Source: Tanypteryx hageni (taxonomy: Eukaryota > Arthropoda > Insecta > Odonata > Petaluridae). From it: DNA of 64,000 nt. The stretch is taken from assembly GCA_028673005.1 (NCBI GenBank), contig CM054120.1:59580057-59644056 (forward strand), given 5' to 3'. A program made the translations under genes and the position numbers. Position 1 is the stretch's first letter. Every line of letters starts with the position of its first letter. The notes under the pieces were generated by a model, which saw only the letters and a program-made list of their open reading frames with translations, did no database searches and had not been told where the DNA came from. Below are positions 56,978 to 64,000 of this stretch, in pieces.

Positions 56978-58623
56978 CTAGCATATAACCAGGAAGGACC
57001 GTCCGGGAAGGACGATCGGCTGGATTGAGATCCGAGGGAACGTACGCCCAAGACACATCATGTGCCAATTCTTTTATTAACTTGAAAAACATTTCACGAT
57101 ACATAGCATTGGTAAATAACAATCCTTTTCCTGCCTGGTTATCCAGCCAGCAGATAATTCTCCTATCAGCTGGGAGGTGGTGAGCTGCTGCTGTTGCCCC
57201 TCGTAGTGCGGCTTCGGCTTCTGCGTAGTAGATGGGCAACTCTTCTTCCAGGGGAAGAATTTCAGTCAGCTGTTGTTCCGGCAAAACCCAGGCTAGCTGC
57301 CAGCGTGTCGTGTCACTAAACACTACAAAAGGCCTAATGTTTTCACTTGCAAAACGTCTATGTTTCTGAAATAGGCCGTTTGCTCATGCTTGTACTAACA
57401 TACGATTGTCGCGATTGTTGACATCCGTGATAAGAAATTAGGGTAGGGCGAGAATATAGCAAGCCCAAGCTATAAATCCGGCTGCTTTAGGAATGTCTGC
57501 GGTGCGGATCTTGGGGCATATGGTTATGGCGTGGTGAAGTTTAGCTAAACTAGCTGGGGTTAACCATAGTTCTATCAGCCGCGTGTCGATAATTACTCCC
57601 AAATATTTAATGCGTTGCACTGGTTGTAATATACATTTCCGCATATTAAAGGAAATACCTAGATCTTCTTTTAAAATTTAACCACTCGTTGCACTAGCAA
57701 ATTAGACAGATTAAAATCCACCAAAAGCCAATCATCTAGGTAACATAATAATTTTATTTTAAACATAGCTAACACTTCCTGTGCCACTGCTCTAGCCCAG
57801 CGTTGCATAAGAGCTGGGGCTAGAGCGTGACCCATGGGTAATCTATTAAAACAATAAAAATTTCCATCAAGATAAATTCCATAAAACCGTCGATGGTCAG
57901 GACAAATCGGTATTTGGTAAAATGCATCTTCTAAATCTAACTTTGCCATAAAGGAACCAAAGGGAATGGTGAGCATTGCTTTGGCTGCGTCGCGTAACGA
58001 GAATTTAGGTTTGTTATAGGCACTGGTCCAAGGGGCAAATCATGAATTAGGCGATATCCACCGGAGGCCTTAGGGATAAGTCTGGCCCGAAAAGCGCATT
58101 GAGGCTTTGGTTTGGACAGAATGCCTCGTCGTACAAATCTATTTATGGTAAGTAATAACTCACCTGACGGTGGGGATGGCACGTAGACGTGCGGTGCGTT
58201 TGCTGGCTTCGGGATGTTTGCTCCATTTACGAAAAGATCAAAAACTGAAGGGTCCGTGTAGGGGTATGGTTCCGGAAGCGGCAGCCATGCAGCGGATTCT
58301 GTAGGGACTGCTAATGGTGGCGCTGTCCTCAGCCAGTTATATGGGATGCCTCTATCTGGGATATCTTCTCCGTGGTCTGTGCTGTCTGCATCTGTAGAAC
58401 GTCCGGAGTCACTGCCGTCGTCCATGGCGGAGTCTTCAGGGGCCGATTCCCAGGTGACAAGGTCGGGGGGTTCGCCGCTGTCTTTCCAGTTGAAGAATTC
58501 CTCTTCTGGAAGGGGCTGGGGGAGGTCTTCCACGCGTTCAGTGTGGCAAAGCGACGCAGGCCCCGGCAAGTGAAGGACCGGGAGGTCCTCACCTTCTGGC
58601 GGCTCGTGGTCCGGAGCGGCCAC
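56958..58623 (-). pseudogene. RT-RNase H polyprotein of the compact retroelement
   Basis: The frame opens at about 58,623 and overlaps the gag-like frame by about 290 bp, which suggests frameshift expression. An acidic/proline-rich linker precedes the RT: RGILSKPKPQCAFRARLIPK and YRLIHDLPLG. After a frame change near 57,980 come MAKLDLEDAFYQIPI, FNRLPMGHALAPALMQ and LLCYLDDWLLVD. A shift near 57,670 follows, then YLGVIIDTRL (57,644-57,438), a gap with stops, and RNase H at 57,323-56,958 with VFSDTTRW, IYYAEAEAALRG, ICWLDNQAGKG and YVPSDLNPADRPSR. All four acidic RNase H positions are readable. Three lesions make it inactive. Confidence 0.8.
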
Positions 58624-59228
58624 GACCGCGTCCTCGGGGGGGGGGGGGGCTGTGACGTTGATCTGGATGCGCGATAGGAGGAGGGTCTCGTTGGCTGTGA
58701 GACCACTATTACCTGTGGCTTTTTCCGAGGTTGTAGGTTTGGCGGGAGACGGAAAATATTCTCATCCTGTGGCGATGCTAGTTGGGAGGCTGTAGACAAG
58801 CCATGACGTGCGGCTACGCCTAAAATGCGTAACCGTGCGTAGAGGTATGCCTTAAGTGGGATGGGAAGGCGTTCCCATAGACTGGTCTAATTCAGCAGGC
58901 TGGTGGCTTCATGCGCGTCTCTAGGGCGGAAGCGATTTGTGGAAATCGAATTCTTCACTATCAAGGCCAGCTGAAGTACTTCCGGGTCTGGAGGCAGGTC
59001 ATAGACTGGTGGTTCATCTTGTCGTAGCGAAGGTCAGGTGGGTGGTGCGGATGCGGAGGATGTAGTGGACAGGTTAGCAGTGGCGTAGTGCTCAAGAAAA
59101 TTCTGTAGTTGCTGAGACAGTGACTCAACTTTTTCCACCATGGCAGTTAATCGTGGGTCCTCGGAAAACAAGGTGGGAGAGTGTCTTCCCGACCGTACGG
59201 GAGATGTGCGTGGAGAAGAAGACGCCAT
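58329..59228 (-). pseudogene. Gag-like protein of the compact retroelement
   Basis: One frame from ATG 59,228 (MASSSPRTSPVRSGRH) with a short predicted coiled coil (MVEKVESLSQQLQNFLEHY), then a TGA at 59,036-59,034, a second stop near 58,885, and a Ser/Pro/Arg-rich C-terminal half (RKKPQVIVVSQPTRPSS) to 58,329. A 14-G run at 58,636-58,649 lies inside and may cause length variation. No CCHC knuckle is seen. A capsid role is inferred from position and the coiled coil. Confidence 0.55.
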
Positions 59229-59293
59229 TTACAAGACAAGTGGCGTGGTGAGATTGGCCCGGGTATGCACTTGCATATAACGACTAGTGAGGG

Positions 59294-59395
59294 TTGTTGT
59301 TGGGCGCACGCTCCCCAGAATCACAATTCCGCGACTGGTCCCGCCCGGGCGATCCCTCCCGCCTATATACCAGAGTAAACCAATAAGGAGCCGAT
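59294..59395 (-). promoter_or_regulatory. 5' terminal repeat with CCAAT/TATA-like promoter
   Basis: Read on the minus strand from 59,395: ATTGG about 10 bases in, TATATA at 59,369-59,364, GC-rich GGCGGGAGGG downstream, then about 65 bases to the repeat end and a further 65 to the gag-like ATG at 59,228. This spacing fits transcription starting inside the repeat. Confidence 0.55.
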
Positions 59396-59998
59396 TGAAA
59401 ATGTATAATGAAGGTTATAATTACCTACTTACAGTGATCGATGTCTTTAGTAAATATGCTTGGGGAATATCTTTGAAGGGCACACACCTCAACACACAAG
59501 GCTCTATTAGCGTCATTTCAATACTACTACAAGGCTATAACAATGCAACGCACACTTCCATTATATGGCGCCTGTAGATGTCAATGATGAAAATATTTAC
59601 GAGGTTTGGAAAACTTTGTGCGGTGTAATAAACCGTGCAAAACTTAAGGCACCGTGTTACAACGTTGGAGATCTAGTGAGAATAGGTAGGGAGAAATCAA
59701 AGTTCGATAAAGGTTATAATAATAAATGGTCAGAGACGTGTTCAAAATAAAAAAGGTTATTAAGAGATCGATGGTGGTTTATATCATGGAAGACCTTTGT
59801 GGTAATGAAATTGAAGGTACGTTTTACGAGCCTAAATTACAACGCATCCTCGTCACCCCTATGCGAGAACACAAAATAGATAAAATTATGGAGTACAAGT
59901 GAAAAGTTGTCGGACGTGAAGCATTCGTCAAGAGGAGAGGCTATTCCGAAAGTTTTAATTCGTGGGTTAAAATTAAGGATATAAAACAAAAAAGTTAA
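59396..59998 (+). pseudogene. Polinton integrase remnant, unit 3, catalytic core deleted
   Basis: NEGYNYLLTVIDVFSKYAWG is followed almost directly by GYNNATHTSI, so the part with the second Asp and the Glu is missing. The first Asp was lost with the retroelement insertion. The C-terminal region (VGDLVRIGREKSKFDKGY) and a chromodomain relic (REAFVKRRGYSESFNSWVK) survive. Confidence 0.75.
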
Positions 59999-59999
59999 A

Positions 60000-60761
60000 A
60001 TGATAGATGAGTTTTATATTACATTGCCGAGTAATTGCTAACGCCACTCGTTCCCGAATAATAGTACAACTAAATTCAGAACACAGTTGCATCGACGTAT
60101 TTATGGGCTGCGGGCGTCGTGGAATTTCAATATCCTTGTTCTCTCCTCACTGTTAGTAACAACAGAAAAAGGAGGATCCGAAAAATTAAAAATAAAACCT
60201 GGAAATTACGAAACTATTCATGATATAGTTCGTGAAATAAATAAAAAAGAAAAGATTTCTTCGAGGTTTATTTTCGAGGTAGAAGAGAATACAGGACGTG
60301 TTAAAATAATATCAGCCGATAAAAAAGAAATAAAACGCACGGACGTCAATAATTTTCACACCAAGATTTATAACATTGAGAAAGTTAAGCTATCGTTTTC
60401 ACCGAGGCTGGCTCTTCAACTAGGTTTTGATCCGAAAATCGATGTGTCAAGTGGCAATATTTCAAACCATCCTGCAATTATTTTCTTAAGGTTTCCACAT
60501 CAAATGTTCATTTACTGTGATATTGTGGAATCTCAAATCTTTGGAGATACATGTAACCCGCTTCCAAGTATCGCGAACATGGATACCAAGAAGTACGTTT
60601 ATGGAACTCAAAAAATGCTTATATTTGACGCAACGCACTATGTACCCGTGATGCGTCGCGAGTTTGATTGCATAGAAATAGATATTAGAGACGATACGTG
60701 TGAGCCTATACCATTTGAGTTTGAGACGTCCTGGGTTAAACATAATTTTCGTAAAATATAA
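60000..60761 (+). pseudogene. Penton-like minor capsid protein, unit 3
   Basis: Keeps an ATG (60,000) at the start that is GTG in units 1 and 2, but has a TAA soon after LPSNC and a frame change. From about 60,190 to 60,761 it is open and includes the segment missing in the other units (ATHYVPVMRREFDCIEIDI, RDDTCEPIPFEFE). Thus this copy preserves the ancestral C-terminus. Confidence 0.7.
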
Positions 60762-60771
60762 AGATGGTTAG

Positions 60772-61911
60772 ATGTACATCGATCTTCCGCAAAACCTACT
60801 GCAAGTCACGTGAAGAATCAGAAAACAAGACGGGGCAGAAACAACGCTTGAACATCAAGTAGGACATGTAAATAATTCTTTACACAGCATCTTCTAACAA
60901 TTGAATGTGTACTTGAATCAGAAATTGGTTACTCCGCCAAGTAATACTTATCCTTATAGGTTTTATATCGAAACGGCTCTCAATTATGGCCCCGCTGCTA
61001 AAAAATCACATTTGAAAATGTCTCTTTGGTATGACGATTCAGGCAAATCGATGGATAGTCGCGATAATGGCCATTCTGGGTTATTTAAAAGAAGAGAGTT
61101 AACCAAACTAAGTAAACCCGTGGATATGATCGGTCATATACATAGCGATATAATCAATCAAGACAAACTACTATTAAACGGTGTCGTGCTTAGTGTTAAG
61201 TTGATTCGCTCAAGGGACAGTTTCTGTCTGCTAGGTGATTCAAAATATGCAAAAATAATAATACTTGACGGTACTCTTATGGTAAGGCGTGTTCGAATCA
61301 ACCCCACAGTTCTTATTGAGCATAGTAGAACGCTGGAGAAAACAACGACCAAATACCCTCTAACAAGGGTTGATGTAAAAGTTCTCACAATCTCCTCAGG
61401 AATAAAAAGTAATATAATCGATAAAATAATTATAGGTAAATTGCCAAAGAGGTGTATAATAGGTTTTGTGACCAATCGGTGCTTTAATGGTGATATAACT
61501 TTAATCCCGTTTAATTTCCAACACTTTAAAATGACGCACTTGTCCCTCTATATCGACGGAAAGCAATTACCATCAAAACCGTTACAAACTGATTATACGT
61601 ATGATAAATTATGCGTGGGGGCGTATAACCCACTGTTCAGCGGTACTGGAATCCATTTCCTGAATGAAGGGAATTCGATTTCGCGCGGACAGTATCCTCA
61701 CGGATATTGTTTAACAGCCTTCGACTTAACACCAAATCTATCATCAAACATCGGTTCACATTGAAAGTTAATAAGACAAGGAAGCCTACGTATGGATGTA
61801 CGATTCGCAGAATCTCTTCCGGAGACAATAAATTGTATAATATACGCCGAATTCGATAATATTTTCGAAATCGATCGTCATCGAAATATTCTAGTTGACT
61901 ACAGTAGTTAA
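60772..61911 (+). pseudogene. Polinton major capsid protein, unit 3
   Basis: The open part runs to a TGA at 61,764. It retains CIIGFVTNRCFNGDI and NSISRGQYPHGYCLTAFDL, both lost or interrupted in units 1 and 2. The TGA replaces the Trp codon present in units 1 and 2 after NIGSH. Sequence continues recognisably to about 61,911 (ESLPETINCIIYAEFDNI). The methionine at 60,901 is a TTG codon. Confidence 0.85.
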
Positions 61912-61959
61912 AATATATGAACAAATCGTTTTTTGTCAGTAGGCTTTCAACTGCGTACG

Positions 61960-62350
61960 ATGCCGAACCTCTTCGTAGATTTCCAAGCATGCATTGACAA
62001 CCAGGGAAGATACGTTTTAAAAGTAATGGCAATTCTTGGCGAAAACCAGTCTTTATTTCAGCACTGGATCATTCGCGCTCCTTATCCAAAACATAAGTTA
62101 AGTTTTCGACGTGTTAGAGAAAACGAGCGGCTGAAATTGCATCGTCATGGCATAGATTGGGATGACGGTTGTGGAACTTGCAACGATTTTCGAAGAGAAT
62201 TGTAACCGATCGGTAAAAGATACGAAAATATATTTTCCAAAGGGTTTCAATAAACCGAATATTTATCCCAACTTTTGTGCAGAAGAATCAACTATTTGGA
62301 AACGCTTGGTTGTCATTCTCTAAAAAGCTTCACCAATGACGTTTCCATAA
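61960..62350 (+). pseudogene. Conserved Polinton protein X, unit 3
   Basis: ATG 61,960 (MPNLFVDFQACIDN). The position that is TAA in units 1 and 2 reads Glu here (RRVRENERLK), but a TAA at 62,203 and another in GFQ-TEYLSQ break it. Confidence 0.55.
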
Positions 62351-62444
62351 ATACCATAGTAAGGAAAAATTGCGTGTGTTCTGCGTCAAACGTTTTCAAC
62401 ATAACCGAATGCTTTAATAAACACATCAGCTACGACGAAAAATA

Positions 62445-62972
62445 ATAACCTCTTAGGAATTGAAAACAATACTCATCAACGTGAAAGGTTTTACAAAATA
62501 TTCACACAGACGTGTTCGCTTCGGATAACCTACCAATGCGCACTGAACGCCCGTGCGCATACGTGTCGAACACCGGTCCTCGACATATGCCGGGAGAACA
62601 TTGGTTATCAATCTTCATTGACAAGTGTGACTGTGGAGAATATTTCGATAGTTACGGATTACCGCCGATCATCAAAAATCACCAAAAATTCATCGCAAGA
62701 ATTTCAAATACTTAGACATATAATGACTATCTACTTCAGAGGAACACATCCGATGTTTGCGGGATGTATTGTGTTGTTGGGCCAGAAAAGAAGGATATGT
62801 TAAAATATTAAGCGTTAATAGAAAGAAAAACGATTTTACGGTTACACGATTGCTTAAAGATATTATAAAGAATCAAAAGTGTTTGAATAATTACGAATCC
62901 GATTTAACGTTATTACAAAACTGTTGTACTTATATCGATGGAAAATCTTATTTTGCTGTAAATCAACTTTGA
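62445..62972 (+). pseudogene. Adenain-like cysteine protease, unit 3
   Basis: The start codon is lost (ATA in place of ATG). The His motif PGEHWLSIFIDKC and FDSYGLPP are kept; a TAG follows at about 62,713 and the Gln is lost from the RGTHPMFAG frame region. C-terminal KSYFAVNQL is conserved to 62,972. Confidence 0.75.
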
Positions 62973-63530
62973 TTGAATATAGAACTTCTGTTAGTACCTT
63001 TATGAATTAAAACTATAAAAGATAAACTGTCTCGCATATTACTTAATGTAATGATACTTTCCGCATCCACTCTTTAAAAACGAAGCTTACGAAATAGAGT
63101 CAACCGCCTCAGGTGCATTATTTTCTGCATACGCCAAAAGAGAATGTTCCTCACTTCGCCATGGTGACACTAGGTGTCCGCGCATAGGGATTTGCTGACG
63201 GTAGACTCCGTCGAATTTTCATAGCTTGAGGCTTTGATTCTAAGCTCGTAAAGGTCATTCGCATTTCATACGTGTTAAACCGTATAGCGCTCTCGTGATA
63301 GATACAGGGTACGACTTCGAACTACCCACTGTGAAGTAAAACTATCGAAATATTGCAAACGCCTCAGCGTCTTGCTATATCGTTATAGAACATCAACCGT
63401 CGTTGTCGTTCATCCAACTCCTTCAAAGAGTGAAACAACGTGAAACGTCTCTCCCATCTGGGACTTTGGGTTTAAGCCGATTGAGACATCAACTGTTTAG
63501 ACAGAGAATTTAGAAAAAGGAGTGGGAAAC
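62973..63530 (+). repeat. 3' tail of the Polinton module, forward copy, unit 3
   Basis: Counterpart of 24,436-24,974. In several positions it agrees with the inverted copies (for example CGTGTTAAACCGTATAGCGC) rather than with the forward tails of units 1 and 2. Confidence 0.7.
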
Positions 63531-64000
63531 CTAATCGGAAGAGATAATTTGAGTTTGATTTGAAATGACCACCATAGTGCATGTGGCTGTTAGGGTGGGT
63601 GAGGCGTCTGTTTAGATTTGGGAGACTTTAACACTATTTTAAATACCCGCAACTTTAACGTCACAACCACAACCACAACAACTGTTAAAACTTTAATTGG
63701 TACAGCAACACTAGAAAGAGCTAAGCGAATACATATTTGAATTTGGTACCGAGAAAACCATAGTTTTCTTATTCCTCTCGGAAGAAGTCGCCGGTTTTTC
63801 AAATCATTGTTAGAAAATATAGCACTCTCATCAAATCACCACTTTCGATTTAGGGCTAACATTCTATTGTACACATTTACACAAAAATCCTCCTATTGCA
63901 ACAGCATATATGACACGTTTTAACGAGACCTACTGATTTAAATATTAACCGACAATGACAGTTTTTTCTCAAAGTTCCTTCTATAGTATACATTTCAAAA
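63531..64000. other. Unit 3 spacer, incomplete at window end
   Basis: Continues the unit spacer. The segment equivalent to about 25,127-25,557 of unit 1, including the hairpin, is replaced by a short CACAAC repeat at about 63,664-63,681. Confidence 0.6.

Larger units (their letters stand above)
56876..59395 (-). mobile_element. Compact retroelement with 102-bp direct terminal repeats, gag-like and RT-RNase H only
   Basis: Direct repeats at 56,876-56,977 and 59,294-59,395 differ at 5 of 102 positions. The element is read on the minus strand: 5' repeat on the right, gag-like frame, overlapping RT-RNase H frame, 3' repeat on the left. The RNase H frame ends about 20 bp inside the left repeat. 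There is therefore no space for an integrase or tyrosine recombinase. RT and RNase H motifs (LPMG, YLDD, NPADRPSR) resemble hepadnaviruses and hepadnavirus-like arthropod elements more than Gypsy, BEL or DIRS. No clear polypurine tract or standard tRNA primer site was seen. No target duplication is visible, and adjoining host sequence is deleted. Confidence 0.75.
54938..64000 (+). repeat. Tandem unit 3 of the array, continuing past the window
   Basis: Starts at tataatttttctgaagtg. It is close to unit 2 up to about 56.2 kb and more divergent afterwards. It carries the retroelement at 56,876-59,395 and lacks the hairpin region of the spacer (gap at about 63,670). Confidence 0.9.

Noticed and set aside
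56876..59395. DIRS or Ngaro-type tyrosine-recombinase retroelement
   Set aside because: YLDDWLL would fit DIRS, but the termini are simple direct repeats, no recombinase frame exists, and the RNase H end NPADRPSR and LPMG box fit the hepadna-like group better. Not fully excluded.

Overview
The window is AT-rich animal DNA, most likely from an arthropod and probably an insect. It is almost entirely mobile-element sequence in several nested layers. No intact host gene, rRNA, functional tRNA or CRISPR array was found. The arthropod assignment is inferred from the mix of elements (hAT, pogo with a Brinker-like N-terminus, a P-type element with a THAP exon, RTE and Jockey LINEs, Polinton genes); the species cannot be named from the sequence.

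Left part, 1-14,950: a decayed pogo/Tigger-type transposon (1,231-2,852), a KIAA1586-type hAT (about 2,994-5,445), a ZMYM1-type hAT with matching ends and an 8-bp target duplication (6,671-8,812), and a pair of 185-bp inverted arms (9,228-9,412 and 14,768-14,948). Those arms enclose a third hAT (10,058-12,426) and a P-type element (12,577-14,734) with 47-bp inverted ends and a perfect 8-bp target duplication. The P-type element itself carries a 1-kb MITE (13,322-14,325).

Right part, 14,963-64,000: a head-to-tail tandem array of a unit about 19.3 kb long. Unit 1 is 14,963-35,615, unit 2 is 35,616-54,937, and unit 3 runs from 54,938 past the window end. Each unit carries the morphogenesis module of a Polinton/Maverick (adintovirus-like) element in fixed order: packaging ATPase, small basic protein with hydrophobic tail, conserved core protein of unknown role, integrase with chromodomain relic, penton-like minor capsid protein, double-jelly-roll-type major capsid protein, conserved protein X, and adenain-like protease. 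All are pseudogenes or gene fragments. About 7 kb of non-coding spacer follows, with a ~143-bp tandem repeat, and then a partial copy of the same capsid-protease end in inverse orientation, a Jockey LINE, a tRNA-derived SINE head, and a cysteine-rich fragment that looks like the N-terminal part of a protein-primed DNA polymerase B. The polymerase catalytic domain is absent from every unit.

Unit-specific events make the array informative. Unit 1 alone has an RTE LINE with an 11-bp target duplication; the empty site is visible in units 2 and 3. Unit 1 also carries a 2,060-bp deletion at a 4-bp microhomology. Unit 3 alone carries a compact 2,520-bp retroelement with 102-bp direct terminal repeats that encodes a gag-like protein and an RT-RNase H with hepadnavirus-like motifs. 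It has no room for an integrase or tyrosine recombinase, and is the most unusual single item here.
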